A DNA stretch of 64,000 nucleotides from Sporosarcina pasteurii (GCF_041295575.1 NZ_CP160452.1:248001-312000), one strand, 5' to 3'; counted from the first letter of the stretch, positions 34,842-44,766 are shown. Numbers and translations are program-made. Notes: generated by a model not told the origin, from the letters alone.

Positions 34842-34882
34842 AGCGATAGCTCTGCCGAAGAGGCGGAGTTATCGCTTTTTTG
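34842..34882 (+). terminator. Terminator of the B12-riboswitch leader
   Basis: A stem of about 15 bp (34842-34856 with 34862-34876, two G-T pairs) and a T run, 60 bases before the nrdE ribosome site. It is the likely expression platform of the riboswitch. Confidence 0.85.
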
Positions 34883-34958
34883 CGTCCAGATGCTTTTAAC
34901 ACGTCGTTACGATTCACTACCCACCGAGTGCGATACATAACTGAAAGGAGTTTTATCA

Positions 34959-37181
34959 ATGACAATGATGATTCAGACGCCAATAATTGAAAAGGTTTTA
35001 AATGATTTACAACTAGAATTTGGAAAGGAGAAAATTGCACCTCTAATAAAGTTGAGTGACCGTTGGAAAGAAAGATATGTTCATGGATCTTCAGAAGAAT
35101 GGACAAGAACACTGATTTTAGAAGCGATTAGCTTTGTGGCAGAGGATGAGCCATATTGGACGTTCGTTGCCTCTAGAATTTATTTACATGCAATTTATGC
35201 ACAAGATGAACAACGAAGAGGGTGCGCGGTTTATAGTCATTTCCATCATCATGTAAAGGAACTTGTCGAAAAAGGACTATATAGTTCCGTATTAATTACG
35301 AAGTATTCCGAGGAAGAGTTGGTGCACCTAGGCCAAATACTTAATCCAAATAGAGATTTTCTATTTACGTATATTGGTTTGAAAACATTAATGGACCGTT
35401 ATGTAGCTGTTGATTTTACGAATAATCCTGTTGAACTTCCACAAGAGCGATGGCTTGTTATCGCCATGACATTAATGCAAGATGAGAGCGAAAATCGGCT
35501 TGAGAAAATTGAAGAAGCTTACTGGGCGATGAGCAATTTATATATGACAGTAGCAACGCCAACATTGGCGAATGCGGGAAAGCCACACGGTCAATTGTCG
35601 AGTTGTTTTATTGATACGGTCGACGATTCATTACAAGGTATTTACGACAGTAACACAGACATTGCCAATTTGTCGAAATATGGCGGTGGGATTGGCGTTT
35701 ACATGGGGAAAGTGAGAAGTCGTGGTTCTTCAATTCGCGGATTCAAAGGTGCTTCAAGTGGGGTTTTGCCTTGGATTAAACAATTGAATAATACGGCAGT
35801 TAGTGTAGATCAATTAGGACAAAGGCAAGGTGCGATTGCAGTTTATTTGGATGCTTGGCATAAAGATATTTTGACGTTTCTGGATTTGAAGTTGAATAAC
35901 GGCGATGAAAGAATGCGTGCACATGATATTTTTACGGGCATTTGCTTGCCGGATATTTTTATGGAACAAGTGGACGCACGTGGTGAGTGGCATCTGTTTG
36001 ATCCGCATGAAGTCCGTGATGTAATGGGGTACTCGTTGGAAGATTTTTACGATGAAACGCGTGGAAGCGGTTCATTCCGCGAGAAGTATGCGGAATGTGT
36101 TGCGCATCCTGCGTTAAGTCGTGAAACGATTCCTGCGATTGAGTTAATGAAACGTATTTTGCGCAGTCAACTTGAAACCGGGGTGCCATTTATGTTTTAT
36201 CGCGATGAAGTGAATCGTACAAATGCAAATAAACATAAAGGCATGATTTATTCCTCTAATTTATGTTCGGAAATTGCGCAAAATATGAGTCCAACAAAAT
36301 TTGAGTCAGTAACTTTGGAAGATGACGTCATCGTCACACGAGCAAAGCCTGGAGATTTCGTTGTGTGCAATTTATCTTCTATTAATCTAGGTCGGGCAGT
36401 GCCGGAAAATGTATTAGAACGACTGATATCGATTCAAGTTCGCATGCTTGATAATGTGATTGATTTAAATAAGATACCGGTAGTTCAAGCAGCACGGACG
36501 AATGCAAGGTACCGCGGGATTGGTCTCGGGACATTTGGTTGGCATCATTTATTAGCGCAAGAAAATATTCAGTGGGAGTCTGAAGAGGCAGTGCAATATG
36601 CAGATAAGTTATATGAAAAAATAGCCTATCACACAATCGTGGCATCGACGGAATTGGCGAAAGAAAAAGGGGCCTACCCACTCTATCAAGATTCGGATTG
36701 GCATACTGGTGCCTATTTTGAGCGTAGAGGGTATGACTCAACTGCATGGAATGAACTGCGGATGGATGTAGCGGTTCATGGCATAAGAAATGGTTATTTA
36801 ATGGCAGTAGCACCGAATTCATCAACATCTGTAATTGCGGGCTCTACCGCTTCCATTGACCCAATATTTAAACCGTTTTATCACGAAGAGAAGAAGGACT
36901 TTAAGTTACCGGTCGTTGCACCGGATCTTGATCATCATACGTACGATGTTTATCGTCGTTCGGCTTATATCGTGGATCAAAGATGGTCAGTTCGCCAAAA
37001 TGCGGCAAGGCAAAAACATATCGATCAGTCGATTTCGTTTAATTTATACGTTCCAAATACGATTCGCGCTTCTGTGTTGCTTGACTTACATTTACAAGCT
37101 TGGCAATCGGGATTAAAAACGACTTATTATACACGCTCAAGTGCGGCGGATATTGAAGAGTGCGAATGGTGTCATTCTTAA
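34959..37181 (+). CDS. nrdE: Class I ribonucleotide reductase, large subunit
   Basis: Reduces ribonucleotides to deoxyribonucleotides. Active-site residues are Cys216 (LSSCFIDT), the Asn434-Cys436-Glu438 triad (SNLCSEIA) and Cys470 (VVCNLSSINL). The pair of Tyr residues near the end (TTYYTRSS) and a C-terminal redox pair CEWC are present. There is no N-terminal ATP-cone-type sequence, which fits class Ib. The length of 740 aa is a little above the usual 700. ATG at 34959, AAAGGAG 8 bases before. First gene of the nrdE-flavodoxin-nrdF operon behind the B12 riboswitch. Confidence 0.92.
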   Translation: MTMMIQTPIIEKVLNDLQLEFGKEKIAPLIKLSDRWKERYVHGSSEEWTRTLILEAISFVAEDEPYWTFVASRIYLHAIYAQDEQRRGCAVYSHFHHHVKELVEKGLYSSVLITKYSEEELVHLGQILNPNRDFLFTYIGLKTLMDRYVAVDFTNNPVELPQERWLVIAMTLMQDESENRLEKIEEAYWAMSNLYMTVATPTLANAGKPHGQLSSCFIDTVDDSLQGIYDSNTDIANLSKYGGGIGVYMGKVRSRGSSIRGFKGASSGVLPWIKQLNNTAVSVDQLGQRQGAIAVYLDAWHKDILTFLDLKLNNGDERMRAHDIFTGICLPDIFMEQVDARGEWHLFDPHEVRDVMGYSLEDFYDETRGSGSFREKYAECVAHPALSRETIPAIELMKRILRSQLETGVPFMFYRDEVNRTNANKHKGMIYSSNLCSEIAQNMSPTKFESVTLEDDVIVTRAKPGDFVVCNLSSINLGRAVPENVLERLISIQVRMLDNVIDLNKIPVVQAARTNARYRGIGLGTFGWHHLLAQENIQWESEEAVQYADKLYEKIAYHTIVASTELAKEKGAYPLYQDSDWHTGAYFERRGYDSTAWNELRMDVAVHGIRNGYLMAVAPNSSTSVIAGSTASIDPIFKPFYHEEKKDFKLPVVAPDLDHHTYDVYRRSAYIVDQRWSVRQNAARQKHIDQSISFNLYVPNTIRASVLLDLHLQAWQSGLKTTYYTRSSAADIEECEWCHS

Positions 37182-37606
37182 TCGCTTACGCAACGTATAG
37201 TGGAAATACGCAGGAAGTTGCAGGACTCATTCATAAAACATTTGTGAACCATCAAGTAGAGGTCAAGTTATATCGAATCGGCTGTGGCCCAGTCCCGAAT
37301 CTTGCTGATTTCGATGGGATGATTATTGGTTCTTTTACATGGGAAAAAGGTGCAACGCCTGATGAAGTGAAAGATTTCGTATTAGATGTAGGTTATAAAC
37401 CTGCGCATGTTTATGTATTTGGAACAGGAGATACACAGTTTGGAGGGGACGCTTTGTTTTGCAAGGCGGCAGCAAAGTTAGCAAAATTTTATCATTCAAC
37501 GTACCCTCCGCTTAAAATAGAACAGAGCCCAAGAGGTACACAGGAACAGCAAGTTATGGAATGGGCGAAAGGGGTTATGGCACATTGGTTACACTTACAC
37601 GCGTAA
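37166..37606 (+). CDS. Flavodoxin-like protein in the NrdI position
   Basis: About 146 aa flavodoxin fold with an N-terminal phosphate-binding loop (IAYATYSGNTQEVAG) and a glycine-rich FMN loop (FGTGDTQFGGDALFC). In class Ib systems NrdI is a flavodoxin-like protein that supplies oxidant for assembling the Mn(III)2-tyrosyl cofactor of NrdF. The loop here is closer to true flavodoxins than to textbook NrdI. It overlaps the nrdE end by 16 bases and the nrdF start. Start ambiguous (GTG 37160, ATG 37166 or GTG 37169). Confidence 0.8.
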   Translation: MVSFLIAYATYSGNTQEVAGLIHKTFVNHQVEVKLYRIGCGPVPNLADFDGMIIGSFTWEKGATPDEVKDFVLDVGYKPAHVYVFGTGDTQFGGDALFCKAAAKLAKFYHSTYPPLKIEQSPRGTQEQQVMEWAKGVMAHWLHLHA

Positions 37607-38622
37607 AAGTTTTAGATCCAGCAAATCCAAATAAATCGACGGCAATTTTTGGTGGGAAGGCGAGTGGCATCTTAAATTGGAATGAGTTGAAATATCCACA
37701 TTTTTACACGTTACGACAACAGATTCGCTCCTTATTTTGGACAGCCAATGAGGTAGATATGACGCAAGACGTTAAGCAGTTCCCAACATTAACAATAGCG
37801 GAGCAGGATGCGTTTCTGAAGATAATTGGCTTGTTAGCAACCTTGGATGGACCGCAAACGGATATTGCGGCAAGATTATCCCATTTATCAACGGACCCAT
37901 CTGTAAAGTCTCTAATGGCAACGATAGCAGACCAAGAAAGCGAGCATAATCACAGTTATGCGTATGTCCTTTCGTCAGTAACGACATACGATAAACAAGT
38001 CGAATCGTTTGAGATGGGCCGTACGGATGAAGTGCTAATGCGCAGGAATAAAAGAATTGTTGAAGTTTATAATGAGTTCGCGGAAAGACCATCGATTGGT
38101 TCTGCATTAAAGGCAATGGTTTATACGACATTATTAGAAGGTTTGTTTTTCTACAGCGGCTTTGCATTTTTCTACAATTTGGCGCGCAATCAAAAAATGG
38201 TCGGGACATCCACGATGATTTCTTATATTAATCGTGATGAGTTGCAACATGGACGGGCCATTAGTGACATTTTCCGTGCAACGTTGGCTGAAAATCCAAG
38301 TTATAATACGGAAGGCTTTACTGCTTGGGTGTACGACCAATTTGACCATTCCGTAGAACAAGAGATTATTTGGAGCCGTTACGTGCTTGGAGAGATTGAT
38401 GGCATCGATATGGAGGAGATGGCAGGTTACATTAAATATCGTGCCAATAAAATGTTACGTATGCTCGGATTAAGTGAGATGTATCCGGAGTACACTAAAA
38501 ATCCAATGCGTTGGATCAAAGCATATGTCGATAGTTTTGATGATACGAAAACAGATTTCTTTGAACAAGCTTCGAGGCAATATGTAAAAACAAGTGATTT
38601 AAATGGTTTTGATGACCTGTGA
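37585..38622 (+). CDS. nrdF: Class I ribonucleotide reductase, small subunit
   Basis: Radical-generating R2 subunit. Metal ligands and radical site are visible: Asp in DMTQDVKQF, the ExxHxxxY set in ESEHNHSY (Glu, His, radical Tyr), Glu in LLEGLFF, and Glu and His in RDELQHG. Because the Tyr and all ligands are kept, this is an ordinary class Ia/Ib R2, not the metal-free class Ie or Tyr-less class Ic. The TTG at 37585 (GAAAGGGG 10 bases before) gives the better N-terminus; an ATG at 37561 is also in frame. Confidence 0.88.
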   Translation: MVTLTRVKVLDPANPNKSTAIFGGKASGILNWNELKYPHFYTLRQQIRSLFWTANEVDMTQDVKQFPTLTIAEQDAFLKIIGLLATLDGPQTDIAARLSHLSTDPSVKSLMATIADQESEHNHSYAYVLSSVTTYDKQVESFEMGRTDEVLMRRNKRIVEVYNEFAERPSIGSALKAMVYTTLLEGLFFYSGFAFFYNLARNQKMVGTSTMISYINRDELQHGRAISDIFRATLAENPSYNTEGFTAWVYDQFDHSVEQEIIWSRYVLGEIDGIDMEEMAGYIKYRANKMLRMLGLSEMYPEYTKNPMRWIKAYVDSFDDTKTDFFEQASRQYVKTSDLNGFDDL

Positions 38623-38626
38623 AACT

Positions 38627-38664
38627 AAAAACATGTACCCGTAGGCTGGGTGCATGTTTTTTTA
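38627..38664 (+). terminator. Rho-independent terminator of the nrd operon
   Basis: A stem of about 13 bp (AAAACATGTACCC at 38627-38639 with GGGTGCATGTTTT at 38648-38660) and a T tail. Confidence 0.9.
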
Positions 38665-38785
38665 TTTATAGATCGCTAGCGCACACTAAGAATTATCGGA
38701 AAGTAAATAATATTTAATAGACCTATCAATTAAATAGGGTTTTTCAGGATAAAATTCTACTAATCAGGGTAAACACAGAGGGAAA

Positions 38786-38817
38786 TAGGACTTTCCCTAA
38801 TAGGAAGTATCTATAGT
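38786..38817 (+). promoter_or_regulatory. Candidate NreC box and promoter of the nar operon
   Basis: TAGGACTTTCCCTA (38786-38799) differs at one position from the staphylococcal NreC consensus TAGGG-N4-CCCTA. TATAGT (38812-38817) could be the -10, and there is no good -35, which fits an activated promoter. The rest of 38665-38923 is AT-rich with no other recognisable element. Confidence 0.55.
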
Positions 38818-38923
38818 CTTACATACAATTAATAATAGCAGGAACGATATGTATTGAAATGTTGGAATAGTTCGGAAGGTTATTGTGAGAGGTTATTCAT
38901 ACGAGAAGGAGCTGTTCATTCGA

Positions 38924-41900
38924 ATGCAAAAACAGAAGCGTAGAAAGTTTGATTTCAAATACTTCAAACCGATAGAAAAGTTTTCGGGAAATTGGTCGAT
39001 ATTAGATGAAAAAAGTAGAGAATGGGAAGATATGTATCGAAAACGTTGGTCGCACGATAAAGTTGTCCGAACAACGCACGGGGTAAACTGTACGGGTTCT
39101 TGTAGTTGGAAGGTGTTCGTGAAAAACGGGATTATTACGTGGGAAAATCAGCAAATTGATTATCCATCATGTGGTCCTGACATGCCAGAGTTTGAACCGC
39201 GCGGCTGTCCACGTGGGGCATCGTTTTCTTGGTATGAATACAGTCCACTCAGAGTAAAGCATCCATACATACGAGGAAAGTTGTGGCGTTTATGGACAAA
39301 AGCTGTTTCAGAATTAAAAGATCCTGTAAAAGCATGGGCAAGTATCGTAGAAGATCCGAAAAAAGCTGATGAATATAAAAGAGCGCGTGGAAAAGGTGGC
39401 CATGTTCGTGTAGATTGGCGTGATGCAACAATTATGATTGCGGCTCAACTAATTTATACAATTCAACAATATGGACCTGACCGCATAGCTGGTTTTACGC
39501 CAATTCCTGCTATGTCCATGGTTAGTTATGCTTCAGGCGCGCGTTTCATATCGTTGCTTGGCGGAGAAATGCTTAGTTTTTACGACTGGTATGCGGATTT
39601 ACCACCTTCTTCCCCACAAATTTGGGGAGAGCAGACGGACGTACCAGAATCAAGTGATTGGTATAACTCTGGTTATATCATTATGTGGGGTTCAAACGTA
39701 CCGCTTACGAGAACACCAGACGCTCACTTCTTAACAGAAGTCCGTTATAAAGGAACGAAAGTCGTTTCCGTAGCACCAGATTATGCGGAAAGCGTTGTGC
39801 ATGCTGACGATTGGATTGCAGCGCACCCAGGTACAGATGCGGCTGTGGCACAGGCGATGACGCATGTAATTTTAGATGAGTTTTATCAAAAACGACAAGA
39901 GCCGCTATTCATGAATTACGCGAAACAATATACAGATATGCCTTTTTTAATTCTAATGGAAGAACATCAGGGCGCTTACAAGGCGGGGCGTTTTCTACGT
40001 GCAAGTGACTTAGGGAAGGAGTCGCAAAATGCGGAATGGAAGCCGGTCATTTTTGACGAGGTGACAAATGAAATCATCGTTCCAAACGGCACAATGGGTC
40101 AACGTTGGGAAGATGATGCAAAATGGAATTTAATATTAGAAAACGAAGACGGTACAAAAGTTGAACCTGCATTATCCATTGCTGACCATGACGCGGAGTG
40201 GAAGGATATTGTTTTCCCTTATTTCGATAACGTTTCAAACGGTACATTCAATAGACCAATCCCAGTAAAAAAAATCAAATGCGGAGATGGTCAAGAGCGA
40301 CTTGTGGCAACTGTGTACGATTTAATGCTTAGCCAGTACGGAATTAATCGAATTGGCAGTGAGCTTGAAGCGTCTGGGTATGATGACGCGGAGTCATTTT
40401 ACACGCCTGCTTGGCAAGAGAAGATTACAGGTGTAAAACCAGAGCTAGTCACCCAAATAGCGCATGAATTTGCTCAAAACGCGATTGATACAGGTGGACG
40501 TTCCATGATTATTATGGGGGCAGGGATTAACCACTGGTTTAACAGTGATACGATTTACAGATCGATTTTAAACCTTGTTACGCTAACTGCATCACAAGGT
40601 GTCAATGGTGGTGGTTGGGCGCATTATGTTGGGCAGGAGAAATGTCGTCCGATTGAAGGATGGGCTACGGTTGCTTTTGCACGTGATTGGCAAGCGCCGC
40701 CTCGATTACAAAATGCAACATCCTTCTTCTATTTCGCGACTGACCAATGGAAATACGAAGAAATGGGTGCAGATTTGCTCATGTCACCGACTGCTGGCAA
40801 GGCGCGTTACGAACATCCAGCCGACTATAATGTGCTAGCAGCTAGATTAGGTTGGTTACCATCCTACCCGCAGTTTAATAAAAATAGTTTAACATTCGCA
40901 GAGGATGCGGCGAAAGAAGGAAAAGTAACGACCGAAGAAATTGTTGATTACACAGTTGAACAATTAACATCTGGTAAAACTAAATTTGCCGCGGAAGACC
41001 CGGGGGCACCAGAAAACTTCCCGCGTTCATTATTTGTCTGGCGTTCGAATCTAGTTTCCAGTTCTGCAAAGGGGCAAGAGTATTTCATGAAGCATTTATT
41101 CGGTACATCGGATGGGTTGCTTGCAACACCAAATGATGACTTGAAACCTGAAGAAATGGCTTGGCGAGATGATGTTGAAGGAAAACTAGATTTGCTTGTC
41201 GCGATTGACTTCCGTATGACGGCCACACCAATGTACGCCGATATTGTGCTACCGGCAGCGACTTGGTATGAAAAGCATGACTTGTCATCGACGGATATGC
41301 ATCCGTTTGTTCATCCGTTCAATCCTGCTGTAGATCCGCTGTGGGAAGCGCGTTCTGACTGGGATATTTATCGCTCAATCGCAGAAGCATTTTCTACCAT
41401 GGCTAAAACGCATTTGCCTGGTGTGTATAAAGATCTTGTCACAACGCCGCTTGCACATGATTCTACACAAGAAATTGCACAACCTTACGGGGAAGTAAGA
41501 GATTGGAAAAAGGGCGAAGTTGAGGCGATTCCGGGTAAAACGATGCCTGCGATGACGGTTGTCGAGCGAGATTATACGCAAGTATATGACAAATACGTCA
41601 CGCTGGGGCCACTGCTTGCAACAGGAAAAGTAGGCGCACACGGAGTGAGTTTCTCCGTGGCAGAAGAATATGAATTGATGAAGAGCATAAATGGAACTTA
41701 TTTTGACGAGTCAATTAAAAATGGACTGCCTAAATTGCATACTGCCAAACAAGCAGCTGAGGTAATTTTAACGTTATCATCCGCGACAAATGGAAAAGTT
41801 TCGCAAAAAGCATTCGAAGTGGCGGAAGAAATGACTGGGGTAAAGTTGAAAGATATTTCTGCGGATAGAGCAGCCGAGAGATTTACATTTGCTGACATTA

Positions 41901-42610
41901 CAGCACAACCGCGTGAAGTAATTCCAACGCCTGTGTTTTCAGGGTCAAATAAATTGGGCAGACGCTATTCGCCGTTCACAACGAATATCGAAAGGCTGGT
42001 ACCCTTTAGAACATTGACAGGAAGGCAACATTTCTATATTGACCATGAATTATTCTTAGACTTTGGTGAAGCATTACCTGTCTTTAAACCAACATTGCCA
42101 CCAATGGTATTTGGGCCGCGTGATAAACAAATTATCGGAGGGCAAGATTCTCTAGTTCTAAGATACTTAACACCGCACGGTAAGTGGAATATTCACTCGA
42201 CTTACCAGGATAATCAACATATGTTGACGCTTTTCCGTGGTGGACCAACCGTTTGGATTTCTGATGAAGATGCTAAGGAACATGATATAGATGATAACCA
42301 ATGGCTTGAAGTTTATAACCGCAATGGGGTCGTAACTGCGCGGGCTGTTGTGAGTCACAGAATGCCGAAAGGAACAATGTTTATGTATCATGCTCAGGAT
42401 AAACATATTCAAGTTCCAGGTTCTGAAATTACAGAAACACGCGGTGGAAGTCATAACGCACCGACGCGGATTCATATGAAACCAACGCAAATGGTTGGTG
42501 GTTATGCGCAATTAAGTTATGGGTTTAACTATTACGGACCAATCGGAAATCAGCGGGACGTTTATGTCGCAGTCCGCAAGATGAAGGAGGTAAATTGGCT
42601 TGAAGATTAA
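38924..42610 (+). CDS. narG: Respiratory nitrate reductase, catalytic alpha subunit
   Basis: Mo-bisMGD enzyme reducing nitrate to nitrite at the inner face of the membrane. The FS0 iron-sulfur cluster ligands His52, Cys56, Cys60 and Cys95 (HGVNCTGSC and CPRG) are present, as is the DLPPSSPQIWGEQTDVPES region that holds the Mo-ligating Asp. Full-length, about 1228 aa. The ATG at 38924 is favoured over the GTG at 38885 because AGAAGGAG lies before it and the resulting N-terminus (basic, then FKYFKPIE) parallels B. subtilis NarG. First gene of narGHJI. Confidence 0.96.
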   Translation: MQKQKRRKFDFKYFKPIEKFSGNWSILDEKSREWEDMYRKRWSHDKVVRTTHGVNCTGSCSWKVFVKNGIITWENQQIDYPSCGPDMPEFEPRGCPRGASFSWYEYSPLRVKHPYIRGKLWRLWTKAVSELKDPVKAWASIVEDPKKADEYKRARGKGGHVRVDWRDATIMIAAQLIYTIQQYGPDRIAGFTPIPAMSMVSYASGARFISLLGGEMLSFYDWYADLPPSSPQIWGEQTDVPESSDWYNSGYIIMWGSNVPLTRTPDAHFLTEVRYKGTKVVSVAPDYAESVVHADDWIAAHPGTDAAVAQAMTHVILDEFYQKRQEPLFMNYAKQYTDMPFLILMEEHQGAYKAGRFLRASDLGKESQNAEWKPVIFDEVTNEIIVPNGTMGQRWEDDAKWNLILENEDGTKVEPALSIADHDAEWKDIVFPYFDNVSNGTFNRPIPVKKIKCGDGQERLVATVYDLMLSQYGINRIGSELEASGYDDAESFYTPAWQEKITGVKPELVTQIAHEFAQNAIDTGGRSMIIMGAGINHWFNSDTIYRSILNLVTLTASQGVNGGGWAHYVGQEKCRPIEGWATVAFARDWQAPPRLQNATSFFYFATDQWKYEEMGADLLMSPTAGKARYEHPADYNVLAARLGWLPSYPQFNKNSLTFAEDAAKEGKVTTEEIVDYTVEQLTSGKTKFAAEDPGAPENFPRSLFVWRSNLVSSSAKGQEYFMKHLFGTSDGLLATPNDDLKPEEMAWRDDVEGKLDLLVAIDFRMTATPMYADIVLPAATWYEKHDLSSTDMHPFVHPFNPAVDPLWEARSDWDIYRSIAEAFSTMAKTHLPGVYKDLVTTPLAHDSTQEIAQPYGEVRDWKKGEVEAIPGKTMPAMTVVERDYTQVYDKYVTLGPLLATGKVGAHGVSFSVAEEYELMKSINGTYFDESIKNGLPKLHTAKQAAEVILTLSSATNGKVSQKAFEVAEEMTGVKLKDISADRAAERFTFADITAQPREVIPTPVFSGSNKLGRRYSPFTTNIERLVPFRTLTGRQHFYIDHELFLDFGEALPVFKPTLPPMVFGPRDKQIIGGQDSLVLRYLTPHGKWNIHSTYQDNQHMLTLFRGGPTVWISDEDAKEHDIDDNQWLEVYNRNGVVTARAVVSHRMPKGTMFMYHAQDKHIQVPGSEITETRGGSHNAPTRIHMKPTQMVGGYAQLSYGFNYYGPIGNQRDVYVAVRKMKEVNWLED

Positions 42611-44207
42611 AGCACAAGTTGCAATGGTAATGAATTTAGATAAATGTATTGGATGTCATACATGTAGTGTAACGTGTAAATCAACATGGACAAATCGTGA
42701 AGGCGCCGAATATATGTGGTTTAATAACGTTGAAACAAAGCCGGGTATTGGTTACCCGAAACGTTGGGAAGATCAAGAACTTTACAAAGGTGGGTGGCAC
42801 CTGAATAAAAAAGGTAAGCTAGAATTAAAGTCAGGTTCGAAATTATCGAAAATTGCATTAGGTAAAATATTCTATAACCCTGACATGCCTGAAATGCAAG
42901 ATTACTATGAACCGTGGACATATGACTATGAGAAGTTAACGATGGCAGGGGAAAGTGAGCACACGCCTGTAGCACGTGCTAAATCTGTTGTCACTGGAGA
43001 GTATATGGACTTAGAGTGGGGACCGAACTGGGAAGACCAGTTAGCAGGTGCTCATATTACAGGGCCACAAGATCCGAACATCGAAAAAATCGAAGAGGAA
43101 ATCAAATTTAATTTTGAAAAAGCATTTATGATGTATTTGCCGAGACTCTGTGAACATTGTTTAAATCCATCGTGCGTCGCTTCTTGCCCATCTGGTGCAA
43201 TGTATAAACGCGATGAGGACGGAATTGTCCTTGTTGACCAAGAAGCTTGTCGTGGTTGGCGCTATTGTATGACGGGGTGTCCATATAAGAAGGTCTACTT
43301 TAACTGGAAAACAAATAAAGCGGAAAAATGTACATTTTGTTTCCCGCGTGTTGAGTCAGGATTACCAACAGTTTGTTCAGAGACATGTACAGGACGTATA
43401 CGCTATTTAGGTGTTTTACTTTATGATGCAGACCGCGTATTGGAAGCAGCATCTACACCTAACGAACAAGATTTATATCAAGCACAATGTGACTTGTTTC
43501 TTGATCCGCATGACCCTGAAGTAATTGAACAGGCTCGTAAAGATGGGATTTCCGAGGAATGGCTTGAGGCAGCACAAAATTCGCCTGTTTACAAATTAGC
43601 AATAGAGTATAAGCTGGCATTCCCACTACATCCGGAGTACCGTACACTTCCGATGGTCTGGTATGTACCGCCGTTAAGCCCAATCATGAACTACTTTGAA
43701 GGTAAAGATTCCATAAAAAATCCAGATGCGATTTTCCCGGCCATTGAAGAAATGCGTATTCCTGTTCAATACTTAGCGAACATGTTGACAGCTGGAGACA
43801 CGAAAACTGTGAAAGAAGCATTACAACGTATGGCGATGATGCGGTCTTATATGAGAGCCTTGTCATCCGGTAAGGAATTTGATGAGTCGCGTCTTGAGAG
43901 AGTTGGATTAACAGCCCATCAAACCCGAAAAATGTATCGTCTCCTTGCAATTGCAAAATATGAAGATCGTTTTGTCATTCCAACATCCACAAGATCAAAG
44001 CATATGAACGCTTATCGCGCGCAAGGTTCAACTGGATACGATGAAATGGGCGATTATAGTATGGGTATGTCTGAAAGTCCATACAGTTATGCGGGCACGA
44101 TCCCAATGGAAGATGGCAGTTGTGATGGCTGTGGACCAGTTGCGCCAAAGAAGACAGGAAAACAAATTTATGAAGAGAACTTCTATGGGGGGATTTGGCG
44201 TGATTGA
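42600..44207 (+). CDS. narH: Respiratory nitrate reductase, iron-sulfur beta subunit
   Basis: Electron-transfer subunit with four Cys groups for three [4Fe-4S] and one [3Fe-4S] cluster: CIGCHTCSVTCK, CEHCLNPSCVASCP, CRGWRYCMTGCP (the Trp in place of a Cys gives the 3Fe cluster) and CTFC...CSETC. 535 aa. TTG start, AAGGAGG 9 bases before; overlaps the narG end by 11 bases. Confidence 0.96.
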   Translation: MKIKAQVAMVMNLDKCIGCHTCSVTCKSTWTNREGAEYMWFNNVETKPGIGYPKRWEDQELYKGGWHLNKKGKLELKSGSKLSKIALGKIFYNPDMPEMQDYYEPWTYDYEKLTMAGESEHTPVARAKSVVTGEYMDLEWGPNWEDQLAGAHITGPQDPNIEKIEEEIKFNFEKAFMMYLPRLCEHCLNPSCVASCPSGAMYKRDEDGIVLVDQEACRGWRYCMTGCPYKKVYFNWKTNKAEKCTFCFPRVESGLPTVCSETCTGRIRYLGVLLYDADRVLEAASTPNEQDLYQAQCDLFLDPHDPEVIEQARKDGISEEWLEAAQNSPVYKLAIEYKLAFPLHPEYRTLPMVWYVPPLSPIMNYFEGKDSIKNPDAIFPAIEEMRIPVQYLANMLTAGDTKTVKEALQRMAMMRSYMRALSSGKEFDESRLERVGLTAHQTRKMYRLLAIAKYEDRFVIPTSTRSKHMNAYRAQGSTGYDEMGDYSMGMSESPYSYAGTIPMEDGSCDGCGPVAPKKTGKQIYEENFYGGIWRD

Positions 44208-44766
44208 TTTAGAGAAGTTATATGAAGAAAAACATATCTTTGGCTTCTTTGCAAATCAACTTACGTACCCCGAAAAACTTACGTATCATCCGTCGGTATT
44301 TGAAGAGTCCGTGGACTCTTCTCACCCGGCGTATGAAGACCTAAAAAAGTATTGGGATAAAATGTTTGGACACAGTCTAGAAAAAATTCAAGAGATGTAT
44401 ACAAATACATTTGATTTTCAAAAAGAAACGACTTTGTTTATGACCTATGTGAAGTATGAAGATGCAAAGGACCGCGGTCAAATGCTTGCGAGATTAAAAG
44501 TTTTATACGAAATGTTCGGCCTTAGTATGCCCGATAGTGAGCTATCTGACTATCTTCCATTAATGTGCGAGTTTATTTACGCGGCTGAATGGATAGGGGA
44601 TGACAGGGCCCCGAGGAGCTTCGGGATGCTTTTAGCAGTAATGGAAGATGGTTCGTATCATTTATTAAAAGCGCTCGAAAAATATAATAGCCCCTATTTT
44701 TATTTAATCAAAGGATTAAGAGAAACGTTTAAGTCTTGTATACGTCAGGAGGCGCATCGGCCATGA
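44200..44766 (+). CDS. narJ: Nitrate reductase assembly chaperone
   Basis: System-specific chaperone (TorD/NarJ family) needed for cofactor insertion into NarG and its membrane attachment. 188 aa, all-alpha. SPYFYLIKGLRETF near the C-terminus and the YLPLMCEFIY segment fit the family. The GTG at 44200 overlaps the narH stop (GTGATTGA) and has GGGGGGAT 6 bases before it; a longer frame open upstream lies inside narH and is not coding. Confidence 0.9.
   Translation: MIDLEKLYEEKHIFGFFANQLTYPEKLTYHPSVFEESVDSSHPAYEDLKKYWDKMFGHSLEKIQEMYTNTFDFQKETTLFMTYVKYEDAKDRGQMLARLKVLYEMFGLSMPDSELSDYLPLMCEFIYAAEWIGDDRAPRSFGMLLAVMEDGSYHLLKALEKYNSPYFYLIKGLRETFKSCIRQEAHRP

Noticed and set aside
37585..38622. Unusual class Ic or metal-free class Ie R2 protein
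   Set aside because: The radical tyrosine and all six metal ligands are visible, so it is an ordinary tyrosyl-radical R2.
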